Source: Mercurialis annua
Taxonomy: Eukaryota; Streptophyta; Magnoliopsida; Malpighiales; Euphorbiaceae
Reading direction: 5' to 3'
Assembly: GCF_937616625.2 (NCBI RefSeq)
Contig: NC_065576.1
Span: 2,110,501 to 2,174,500, forward strand
DNA: 64,000 nt
Part shown: positions 23,679 to 34,261 of the stretch, one piece after another
Layout: each line of letters opens with the position of its first letter
Position numbering within the stretch: the first letter of the stretch is position 1
Notes under the pieces: model-generated
The model's input: only the letters and a program-made list of their open reading frames with translations
What the model was told of the DNA's origin: nothing
The model's database searches: none
Translations under genes and position numbers: made by a program

Positions 23679-24737
23679 TTAGCGAGCGTCGCTACAAACA
23701 TTAAGGGGTTTACAGATCGTTTTTAAACATCAGGAGATTTGTTGTAAAATATCCCAAAAGTCAGGGACCGTGACAGATTATTAGCCCTAAATCAAACATC
23801 ATGTTCTTGATTTGTTTAACATTTAATATATTTCGATGTACTTTGTTAAAAAAATAAGATAAAATTTATTTATTAATTAATTGTGATGGGGGTATTAAAT
23901 TTGGAAGGATACGAACTATACAAAAATTACAGAATGGATACTGAATAATTTTTCATAACAAAATGAGTAGTAAATTTCGTGAGATGTTATAAAATGAGAA
24001 TTCACATACACGTGTTTTTTATTGATTGGGAGAAAGAAAGGTCATGTCAGTAAAAAGTGGTTAGGAGTCTTACTTTTATAACGTTTGTAAATTTAGTATC
24101 AATTTTGTAATAAAAAAATTTCAATATCTATTATACAATTTTTTTTTTATAGCTAAGTATCCTCCCAAATTTAATGATCTGGTTAGTTAAGTCTAACTAA
24201 CACTAAGCGAGGGTCTGCTTTTGTAATGGCAAACAAATAAAAAAAGCCTTATGTTCCAAAAGGATATAATTTGTTTTTTGTATCAATATTAATCAAAAAA
24301 TTAAGCTCTATCAATTGTATCTTAATTTGAGATATTTTACTTTAATTATAGTCAAGATTTTTTTATAAAATAAAATAAATTAAACTTTAATTTTCTAATT
24401 TAATAAATTAAAAATGATTTCAACCACCAATCCTTAAATTCAACCAATTAGATGAAACAACCAGATGTAAAAATATGCCAATTGAGTAATTTTGACTGGA
24501 AGTAATTTTTAAAAAAAAAGACTATAATTAATAAAATTAAAGGTTTAGTTAGAATTGATAAACTAAAGACAAATGTTTGAATTCTTTCAAATCATTAAAC
24601 CTTCAAAAATCATAAAAATTAAATTCTAAATTCTTATTTTATTAATAAGACTTAATACTATCTCTAGTAAAATTATAGTATAATCTAATTCATTAAAATA
24701 AAACACCATTCATTAACTATCTAGCATATAATTTTGA

Positions 24738-26394
24738 TCATAAAACTTTAACTGCAGTGCAGTGCAAGACAGGCAAACTCTCCATCATGTCATAAGTTAA
24801 CATGGAGGCTCTAGGCTTCGCCGCTGCCGTCCGATCTGAAAATCCGACCGGAAACGGAGTCGGTAATGTTGCTTTCTCGCATGTTCCTAGCCATTTAGAT
24901 TGCATATACTTATGTTTTCTCCATGGAGCTAAGTGCATTTTCTTCTGTTTCATGCATTTTTTTCCAGCCAAACATAAAATTTTAATCAGTCCTTTTAGTC
25001 TCTCTTCTTTTCCAACATATATTTCTGGTAATTTATTGACTAATTTATTATATTCTTCGGATGCTCTTGCGATCTCGAACTCGGCTCGAAAATTTAATTC
25101 AATTAGTATTCTTACTTCCCCTTTTTTGGAATTCGATTTCTCTACAACTTCAAGGAAACTGTGATCCCCTACAGAAAAATGAAAATATATATTACAGATT
25201 ATACTAAATAATAATTACTACTTCTCGAGTTCAGATTAAAAATATTATTTTTCTTTGTGTTTTAGATAAAGTATTGCTTGCTCATGATATTTAGGTAGGA
25301 GTGAACAAACAATCGGTTCAATTAAAAACTGACTTATTTCAATAAAATTGAATTTATCAAATTATATTTTTAATTGAAACGACCGAATTAGTAATTTTAA
25401 TTAAACCAATTTAACTGAATTTATCAAAATCTTACAATGATAAAACCAAAGTAAATATATTAATTGATTAATTCGATTAAACTGATAAAATATACATAAT
25501 AATAATAAGTTAATTCAGTCAATAAATTTCTAACTCTATCAATCATAACCATACCAAATTTTTTTATTAACAAAGTCGAAATGACCAAACTAGCTGAATT
25601 AATTATTTTTTTTAACCAAACTTAATGGAAATGCATATATTCAATTGGTTTAATCGGCCGTTTGCTCACATCTACACTTAGGCATTAAATAAATGAAATC
25701 TACTGGGATTTAAATTAATTAAAATTAAAATGTCAGAAAAAAAAACATATTTATTAAAATGCAGAAGAAAAAAAACTGTAATTTTTCTTTAATTTCCTGG
25801 AAGATAGAAATTATATTAATAATTATTGATTTTTTAGTAGCTAGCTACCTGATGGAATATCATGTGAGCTCTTCCATTTGGACTTGCAAATGGTACAATC
25901 ATAACCTTCAGCTTGTAACCGTTCCGATATCTCTCTATGCAAACAATTCCGGCAATCTCCGGTCGCCGGTTTGTGACACCGGCAATGCAAACCTAACTGC
26001 TTAATCTCCTTTATTGCATCTTTTGTAGCTTGTCGGATTCTCATTTCCAGCGAACTAGTTCTGTACAATGTTGCCTGAAATTATAATCAAATAATTATTA
26101 AATGCTTAATTCTCCTGTAATTTAAAAAATATTGTATACAACAAATAATTAAATTACCTGAAGAATTTCATTTTGTGTCTCCCAAAAAATTTTATTCTCT
26201 TCAGAATTACAAGAATTTTCATCCTCGTCATCTTCAATATAATCAATAGATTCACATGAATTATGGGATGATTCATCTTGTTCTTCCAAGAATCCGAAAA
26301 TAACGTCTATATAACTCCCCGTTTGGTCGGAATATCCGAAAAACTCATCTGAGTTCCACCGGCTCAATCGTTTTCCGGCCGTGATCGCCATCAT
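24738..26394 (-). CDS. DUF506 family protein (PDDEXK-like), 297 aa
   Basis: Exons (minus): 26158-26394, 25849-26074, 24738-25168; GT..AG borders, phases join to 297 codons plus stop. The acidic N-terminal part (runs of Asp and Glu around residues 36-67, with FGFLEEQDESS) leads into the conserved DUF506 block: WETQNEILQATLYRTSSLE, a Cys-rich segment (CRCHK...GDCRNCLHRE), then YDCTICKSKWKSSHDIPSG. Exon 3 holds the core with ELNFRAEFEIARASEEYN, KKCMKQKKMHLAPWRKHKYM and QSKWLG. These are the hallmark motifs of this plant family, which is placed in the PDDEXK-like superfamily; its biochemical role is not established. The coding sequence opens with two adjacent ATG codons (26394 and 26391); the first is used. 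Confidence 0.93.
25296..25673. mobile_element. hAT-like MITE in the second intron of the DUF506 gene
   Basis: The left end TAGGAGTGAACAAAC matches the complement of the right end GTTTGCTCACATCTA. The interior is built of CGGTTCAATT/AATTGGTTTAATCGG words in both orientations. Flanks TATTTAGG and CACTTAGG agree at 6 of 8 bases, as expected for a decayed 8-bp target duplication. No coding capacity. Confidence 0.55.
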
Positions 26395-26486
26395 TCAATA
26401 CTTTTTTTGAGATATTAAGAATGTTAATATTAAAATTTGGTTGATTTGATCTGAAATTGAATTATATTTTACGGAGAAGAAACCAA

Positions 26487-26494
26487 ATTTATAG
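26487..26494 (-). promoter_or_regulatory. Probable TATA box of the DUF506 gene
   Basis: Minus-strand GCTATAAATT lies about 93 bases upstream of the DUF506 start codon, a usual distance for a plant core promoter. Confidence 0.45.
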
Positions 26495-29400
26495 CAAAAA
26501 AATAAGTCATGGCATGGGACCAAGCTGTCCTAAGTGGACGAACGAAAACGCGGCGAACATGAAAGATTTGTCTTTTTCTGCTGAGGTGGCTGAGATTCAG
26601 TAAGTTTTAGTTTAGTGACAGCTATGCTCCACATCAGCATGGGTAATAATTGTTTTGTGTTGAAAAAGTAGGGATATACACAAAATATTCCATTATTAGA
26701 TGATTTAATGACTACTTCTTTTCCTTAAAATAATTAAGATTAGTATTACCATAATCATTAATTAATTAGACAAAAATAAATAAGCGAGGGTTATCCTAAT
26801 CTCTGGCCATTTTTAGCCAAATTAATACACTAATTAAGACATTAATTTTTTTGATGAGGCAAATATGTTTTCAGTTGTGTTATTGATTATGTGAATATTA
26901 TAATGTTTGCTTATTTTAAATTCAACTGGGATTTTCTTTAAAAATAATAAAATCAACTGGGTTCTAATGTTTTTACTTTTTGGTTGTTAAGAATATGCCT
27001 TTAGTTTCATGCAAGTCCTCAATGATTAAACGAATAATTATTAGGATATCCCAAAATTAATTAGGATATTCCAAAAAAAGATTAATAAGGATATTCCAAA
27101 CCAAATTCTGCTTTATTTTTTGTTACTGTAGATGATATATAGTAAAAGGACACATGAAATGTTGTGTTTCATTGAAATGATACCAAAACGAATCTAAAAT
27201 ATTATTGATACATCTTAATATTTTATGAAGGATTATATGTATATGTTCTAAATTCAAGTCGCTTAACCTACTTAAATTGGAAACAACCACAATTCACATA
27301 CAATTAGAATATTTGATATAATTATTTAGAATTTTTTAATCAAATAAGATTTCTCTATTTAAAGATGGCGTGGTATACATAATTTATGCAGAAAATTCTC
27401 CCCACTATATATTATTATCGAGTTATTTGCATGTCAAATATTATTGATTGAGCAATTGACTTTTTCCAAGCTCACTTTGATAAATCTTTCGTACATTACA
27501 CATCTTATTCTTTTTAATTTTGGTATTTTATAACAATGTTTTTGTTTTACTGCGTTGTTTTATACAGAACAATGTCGTTTAAGTACACATTTTGTAGTTC
27601 TATATTTTGTGAAAAAAATATGCTAAAAATATCAAATTTAACAGGAATGAAATGTGTGATGCAACGTCTTAAATAATATGTTTAAATTACTACAAATACA
27701 AAAGGTCTCGCTTTAATATATAAATAATTTATTAAGTACTATTATTTTTGTGTGAAATAGGTGAAATGTCAGAAAGTGTGGGTGAATTTAACCCAAAGTT
27801 TCTCAATGTAAACCAAAAAGCTCATGGCAATTTTATGGTAAATTTCGCAATCTAAGTGTAGCATTATTTATGGTAGGTCACTTCACTTGGCATATTTAAT
27901 CCAACAAGAAGAGGACATAATTAGATGCATGGCATCATCATCCATTTGGCGGCCATTATTTAATTTAATTTTTCAATCACCAAAGTCTTGAGTAACTGGT
28001 ATATGGTAGATGTAAATCATGATTTTAGTAGATGATAATTTAGAAATAGTTTCATTGACAAAGACTGGCTAGTAAATGAGAAGGGTGTTACGATTAGGGT
28101 TATGTATCGGTCAATTCGGTCATTAAACCAGATCAATTTACCGTAACTAAATTTTCAAATCTTATATACTATATCTGACTAGATACTAATCTAATCAAAA
28201 TAAAAATTTGGTTCGGTTGGTTATTTTAATTTTTAGCGGTCTCCTCTCATTTGTTTTTCATCAATAAAACTAGAGCTTTTTTTTCTATTAAAAGACACAT
28301 CATTTGCGTTATAAACTATTCTTGAGTAATTCGACTGAGTGTAATAGTCGAGCTGTTAGCACAGTGCCGTGTGACAGTATTTTTCGGCTGTTTTATCCTA
28401 AGTATGATGTGATTGATCGTCAGCTTTACACTCCAAACTGAGCCACAAAATTTCTAAAAGAAAAAGACCTAATCCGCGGCTCAACTTTTCAAAATTCCAC
28501 ATGTCAACCAGCAACTGCACTAATAAGTCCTAACATTTTTTCATGTTCATTTCCAAAATTAAGAAAGAAAAAATGTGATACAAACTCATATTTCAGGATC
28601 TGGATAAAATCATTTTTATATCCTACTTGCGATGAGCTGACTAGATATGCGTCCCACCAAGTGGGCAGTTCATATAATAATATTTGAGGTATTAAGTAAT
28701 TAAAAATGCAAATCACATACATACAACTTCACATATAATTACATATTATTAAATTTCAAACTCTTTAATTAAAAAATAATAAATCGGAAACACATCCAAA
28801 CATCTCTATTAGATTGATACACTTTTAATGTTAATGTTACATTATACACTTTTAACGTTAATATTACATAGTATTTGAAAGGTATAAAGTGAAGTGTTTG
28901 CTCCACTAAGAACATCCACAATGTATATCTGATAGGGGTAGCTAATTCGAACAGTATAGAATTTTCATTATTTTTTATTTCGGTCGTTAAATTTTAATTT
29001 TTTTTTTGGCTATTTTTCTAATACTAAATATTTACGTGTTCTGTCAGTTATAGTTAAATCTTTTAAAATTGCCAGGATTAGCCTATTTTGATATGCATAA
29101 TATTTTTTAGCCATACGATACTCATCTTTTCATATTGTCTGAGAAAACGAGTTGTTCGTCTTCTCATGGGAGAAGATGACCGGTTTGTCTTCTCAGGCGG
29201 GAAGATGCTAGGTGACTGGAGACGGTAGCAAATATCAGAGGTAGCAGACGTGGTTTTCGGTGAGTGTATGGTGGAGTGCGGGTGGTGTCGATTTTAAGTT
29301 TGGTTAGATGATTTTAGGTTTAGTTAGGTGGTTTTAGATTTGATTGTTTCGGATTAGTTTAGAGTTTTTTTTAAAAAAATTACATGTTAATTAGGGGTAC

Positions 29401-29574
29401 AATAAATTGTGAAATAGAGGAATCTTAACGTGAAGAAATTTGCAATAAGAGCTTTTTAAATAAAATTGGTAAAATATAAGGGTCTCCAAATAAATTGTAA
29501 AATAGAGGAATCTTAACTAATATTATTTTTATTTTTGAAAAAAAAAAACTAAATCCAAAAAGGTTTGTATGGAG
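26495..29574. other. Intergenic, AT-rich, no gene seen
   Basis: Upstream flank of the DUF506 gene, then AT-rich DNA with weak GGTTCGGTTGG-type remnants (28100-28240) and a slightly GC-richer patch at 29150-29340 in which GTTTGGTTAGATGATTTTAG-like words repeat. No supported gene. Confidence 0.45.
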
Positions 29575-30138
29575 CAATGTTGTTAGAACTGATCCGGTCA
29601 TCGAACCGATAAGGACAGAGGGTTAAGGTTAGAGATTCAACCGAGAGTTGAAAATAGTAATATATTCAATAATTATTTATGTAATTTTATGAGAAACAAA
29701 TATTTTATATAATACAATTATTGAAAATATAATTGTATATTAAAACAAATAATTAAAATAAAAAATAAAATATTTTATCAAAAGAGTTAAATTCAACATT
29801 TCAAATTATCTCTATAAAACAATATGAATCGTTATTATTGGGTAATTTGATTAGAAAATAAAACATACATATCTTTTAACGACATTATTTGGTAATTAAG
29901 TTTGAAATAAATAAATAATTTGGTTTAGAGTGAAAAAAATTAAGCTAAATAAAAAAATAAAAAACCCAGCATACCCATTAAATTTGGACCGGGTCGAATG
30001 GATTTTGGCCGGATCGGCCGGATTTTAACCGGGTTATAAAAAAAGAGGGTTTTTTTTACGTGTTCCGGCTCGGCCAAGGCACCAGTTTTCAGGTTTTCCG
30101 GCTAAATCGGCCGGGCCAAATCGGTTCTGACAACCATG
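29575..30138. mobile_element. hAT-like fold-back MITE, 564 bp, 8-bp target duplication
   Basis: Begins CAATGTTGTTAGAACTGATC and ends as its inverted counterpart (GGTTCTGACAACCATG). Flanked by gtatggag and gtatggac, matching at 7 of 8 bases. The right arm is rich in GGCCGGATCGGCCGG-type words. An 8-bp duplication and CA..TG ends fit the hAT superfamily. No coding frame. Confidence 0.65.
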
Positions 30139-30504
30139 GTATGGACTGTAAACTTTACGATATTAAAAAAATATAGTAAATTGAGTAACTTTCTCGAAAA
30201 GTATATGCTTTTTAATTCTAGGTGGAACTTTATTCCACATAGTAGTAAAAGATTAAAAGTGACATGCAACTTTTAGGTATAATAAGGAAAAGCAAACCTC
30301 TCAAATTTTTAAAAAGTTAAGGGATAATAATACACTAAGTTATCAATTTTAACTTTTTGAGTTTTTATTTTTGATAATTTTAAATACTAACTATTAGTTA
30401 TAAATAAAGATTAAAAATTCACTAAAGTCATACCGAACGTATTTTTTTTCTTTTAATTATTCACTAACATAAAATTTGTAATTTATTTATATTTTTTTAA
30501 AAGG

Positions 30505-30727
30505 GGTTATTACATATTAAATCACCATTTTTACACTGTTTTTCATTTTTATCACGATTTTAAAAAGTTGTTATATAAAACTATCACCTTTCAAAAAATT
30601 TATTACCGTTTTAAATTCAGAGAATTTCATATGAAAATCCGTGATAAATTTAAAAAAATAATAATTAAAAGTCATGACAAGATTAAAAAAGAGTGTAAAG
30701 CTGGTGATTAATTATGTATTCAACCCT
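30505..30727. mobile_element. Fold-back MITE-like element
   Basis: GGGTTATTACATATTAAATC near 30506 pairs with the complement of the stretch ending GTATTCAACCC near 30726, and the arms continue inward through TCACCATTTTTACACTG. A second inverted relation extends to about 30880 (ATATAAAACTATCACC against the 30820-30850 stretch), so two related fold-backs may overlap. Target duplication not resolved. Confidence 0.45.
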
Positions 30728-30884
30728 TACACCAATTTTTTTTCACGTCATGTTTTATTTGTATTGTCCACAAAAATTTGCCGAATTTTAAACGGGGAAA
30801 ATTTAAAAAATATACTAAAAGTAGTAGTTTTATATAACAATTTTTAAAATGTGATTAAATTAAAAATAAATATAAATAATTATT

Positions 30885-32598
30885 TTATATATAATTAATC
30901 TTTAAAAAATGATCTCACTGCCAACCTTTAAAGGTGATTCTTCCATCAGTTACTTATGAGGATAAGATATTTATAAAATATCTATAAATATCTTATCTTA
31001 ACCAAACATGATTAGTGTTATAATATTGCAGAAAATAGTGTAATGGAAGACAACCTAAGACAACGACCATTTATACAAAAAAAACACAACATGAACTAAA
31101 ATAATTAAACTTTTTCTAGAAAATGGAGATGGTAAAAACAAACATCCACTTGCAATAAATAAAGAATGTCATTAGATGAACGATTAAGAGTACTTTAAAA
31201 ATTGTTTATAAATGAAATGCATTCTAAATAAATATTAAATTAAAATTTGTATGGAAGAGGATGTCAAGGTTAATTTGATAGAGATAATGATGTTCACTAT
31301 TGGAGTCTCATTTAAGAGTTTAAACTTTAAATTAATATCGAAAAATAAAAATTTAAACTTTTGAAGGAATTAGTTATTTTTCATAATATTTATAGCTTAT
31401 GTGAAACAACAGTTTAAAATTTATTATTTAATAATGTCTATTTGATTAAGTAAATATATAAAATAAAGTATACTGATAATTATTACACTTTTTTTTGATA
31501 ATTTCAAAAGGGCAGTGCTTGTGGGAGGAATCGAACCCACGATTTAATAATTTATTGCTCAGTGTTTATATTATTTGAGTTATAGCTCATTGTTATTTAA
31601 TAAATGCATGCATATGGTGTAAAATTATTAAACATAATAGGTTATATTTAATTAACATGAGATGATTATGAATATTGTAGTAACTATTATTATTTGAGTC
31701 TTACCTATCAACTTGATTTTTTAGGTGAAGGATCATTTGCTATCCAATGAAAATCTTACAACTATTTTCTGTGTAAAGGAAAACTTGGCAAAATAAAGTA
31801 GATTTGAATTGATATTAAAGAAAATACATTAGTGATATCTAAACTTTTTTGAATCTATTGTTTCAGTGTTTGAATTTAATTTTTAATATGATATTTTACT
31901 TTTTAAATATCTATATACTATATATAAAAATAGGAAGGGGGGAGAGCACACGCATAATTACATTAATATCCTTTTCACTTTATAAAATATAATTATTAAT
32001 TAAAAACTAGCAAAATAATATTAAGTTAGAATACTAACTAAAATAAAGTATTATATTAAGATAACTATTAAAATTAGAATACTAATTAAAATAAACTACT
32101 ATGTTAAAATAATTGTCTAGAGTACTAACTAAAATAAACTACTTAAAATATTTAATAATTACTATTGTAATTATTTTTTAATCATATAAAATTTTAAATA
32201 AGATAAATTATTTTAATTACTATTTTTTATTTTCTATTCAAATTTTCTTTAAATATAAATTTTGATATCAATTAAAAATATTAAACTATTAAATAAAATA
32301 AGCTATTCCTAATTAACTACTATTTTAAATATAATTTCATAATTTGACGAGTCACGTGTGAAACACGTAAAGCGACACTAGTATATTAACTGTTTTAAAA
32401 AGAATTCAGTTATAAATGTATTAAAAAGAAAAGGAATTTATATGATTACTTTATTTTTTATAAAATAAATTTTAGCTTGTTTACTTATTATTGTTGGATT
32501 ATTTTTTTATTTAATGGTTAAATAAATAAAATAAACTAAAAATAAAATTATTGTAAAATATTTGAAGAAATGCTGATATATCAACATTTAAACATCAA
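30885..32598. other. Intergenic, AT-rich, no gene seen apart from a SINE piece
   Basis: Very AT-rich. Apart from the SINE-like copy at 31498-31592, the only structured part is 31980-32160, where blocks such as ACTAAAATAAA.TACT recur at roughly 45-60-base steps as a weak tandem repeat. Confidence 0.45.
31498..31592 (-). mobile_element. tRNA-derived SINE copy
   Basis: Minus strand: A-box-like GAGCTATAACTCAAATAAT (31573-31591) and a strong B-box GGGTTCGATTCCT (31528-31540), then a short tail. Shares its wording with 16895-16997 (AACTCA..TAATATAAACA) and a fragment near 43400. The anticodon arm is too long and unpaired for a tRNA. Confidence 0.55.
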
Positions 32599-32669
32599 GC
32601 ACCAGTGGTCTAGTGGTAGAATAGTACCCTGCCACGGTACAGACCCGGGTTCGATTCCCGGCTGGTGCA
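32599..32669 (+). tRNA. trnG-GCC: tRNA-Gly (anticodon GCC)
   Basis: A 71-base sequence folds as a standard tRNA. The acceptor stem GCACCAG pairs with CTGGTGC, with discriminator A. The D arm contains the A-box TGGTCTAGTGGTAG, the anticodon GCC is at 32631-32633, and the T arm contains the B-box GGTTCGATTCC. No intron. A CAA just upstream (ATCAAGC) fits plant polymerase III start sites, and a T run from 32670 gives the terminator. Decodes GGC/GGU glycine codons in the cytosol. Confidence 0.97.
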
Positions 32670-32677
32670 TTTTTTTT
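32670..32677 (+). terminator. Polymerase III terminator of tRNA-Gly
   Basis: Run of eight or more T directly after the tRNA 3' end. Confidence 0.85.
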
Positions 32678-32819
32678 CTTCACTTTAGTAGACATTGCAC
32701 AATAAAGTTAAGAGTTTTTAATTGAAGAATTTGTGCCTACTACATTATAAATGCCATTTATGCTCTTCAGTGTAACTTTTTTTTTACTTCCAAAACATAT
32801 ATAGAGGTAAACTTAATTT

Positions 32820-33046
32820 TGGGTTAATTAGTATTATCTCATATGTTTAGGTCCGAAGTACTGTTTATTCATAAAATTTGTGAAATAAATATTCCCCCTC
32901 ATGTTTAGCCTTTTTTACAAAAAAAATCCTTTATAAGAAAATTTGAGTTATATGATTGAAGTTAGGAAAAAAATAGTAATTTTTCAAAAATTGAAAGGCA
33001 AAACAATAGTTTGAACCTAAACTCGTGAAAATAATAATAATTAACC
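32820..33046. mobile_element. Fold-back MITE, about 227 bp
   Basis: Left end GGGTTAATTAGTATTATCTC with TATGTTTAGGT pairs with the complement of the right end (ACCTAAACTCGTGAAAAT, then ATTAACCC). The interior holds direct ATAAAATTTG/ATTCCCCCTC words. No clear target duplication. It abuts the next element at 33058. Confidence 0.5.
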
Positions 33047-33057
33047 CGTAAATTTTT

Positions 33058-33924
33058 GGCCAAACACATATTTGGGTCCCTGTACTATTATTTTTTTCCA
33101 ACTTAAGTCCCCAAACTATAAAACGTTTAAAATAAGTCCCTGCACTATCAAAAGTCTCTAATTTAAGTCCCTCCGTGTCATTCCGTTAGAGAGTGAGATA
33201 CAAACGCTTGACTCTGAGATTGGTTGTAGTTAAAATTTATGAAATTAAAATTTTGAGTCCTTACACTATAATTTTTTTACCATTTGAGTCATTTGCACTA
33301 TAAATCTAACTTAAATTTTTAGTTACTCAAAATTAACTAATTCAAAATAAATTAATTTAGTTAAATAAAATAAATATTTTTAAAAATATGATATTTTAAA
33401 GATTGCGAGGTAGATGAACAGTTTTAATATATTTAATTTTTTTATAAAAATAAAAAATTAATAGTATAAAATAAAACATTAATTGTATAAATAAAAAAAT
33501 TATTTTTATTTAATTAAATTAATAAATTTTAAATAATCAAAATTTTAAATTTAATTGCAAAAAATTTATTAATAGTTGGAGATGATTCTAGTTTTGGAAA
33601 TGCTAAAAACATTTAATAACATTAAAAAGAAAAGAAAATAAAAATTATTATTAATATTATTTAAATTATGTGATAGAAGGACTTACAATTGATGTTTCTA
33701 ATAGTGTAAGGACTCAATTTGGAAAAAAAATGATAGTGCAGAGACCAAAATAGCATTTTTAATTTGTAATTGTTAACGTCATCCACATTCCGTTAACTTG
33801 CGCAACGATAGGGACTTAAAATAGATGTTTTTAATATTGCAGAGATTTATTTTAAACGTTTTATAGTTCAGGGACTTAAGTTGGAAAAGAGTGATAGTGC
33901 AGGGACCCAAATATGTGTTTGGCC
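33058..33924. mobile_element. Mutator-type fold-back MITE, 867 bp, perfect 9-bp target duplication
   Basis: Starts GGCCAAACACATATTTGGGT and ends with the inverted form (CCCAAATATGTGTTTGGCC). It is flanked on both sides by taaattttt (33049-33057 and 33925-33933). Arms of about 170 bp carry repeated GTCCCTGCACTAT/AGTGCAGGGAC words in opposite orientation. No transposase. It lies about 340 bp beyond the stop codon of the kinase gene. Confidence 0.88.
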
Positions 33925-34261
33925 TAAATTTTTGATGATATTGCACCTTCAAACTCCATTTTCCCTGTATATAAAGCATAGAATATATATGATACAGCTT
34001 CTAAAAGAAACAGAGTTCAAAGTGACCTTAATTTGATTCTTCTATTTATGTATAAAAATTTAAAATCTAAACAAAAGCTCTTACAGAGACATTAGTTAGG
34101 AAATGATGCTATATATATATTACAGAATCAAAAGAAGTGCAGCATGTAAAATAAATATTACCCTCTGTACATTGAGCCATGAGGTGATCATTTACGCGTC
34201 AGATCAAATTTGCTAGCTACTTCTGCCAGCGGACAATAGTCGACGCCAGCTACATTTTAAG

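Larger units (their letters stand above)
19998..24737. other. Intergenic with transposon debris, no gene seen
   Basis: Contains a GC-richer patch (20010-20370) with a repeated ACGATATAGAAAAT.CA.GGAGGA word, a SINE-like piece (22262-22365), a second GC-richer patch (23165-23460) and a 22-base G run. The short ORFs in the GC-rich patches are interrupted and match nothing I recognise. Confidence 0.45.

Noticed and set aside
24802..25164. 120-codon plus-strand ORF
   Set aside because: Exact antisense of DUF506 exon 3, whose minus-strand frame encodes the conserved family motifs.
31528..31591. Second tRNA gene on the minus strand
   Set aside because: A and B boxes are present, but acceptor and anticodon stems do not pair. 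The sequence recurs as a repeat family at 16895.
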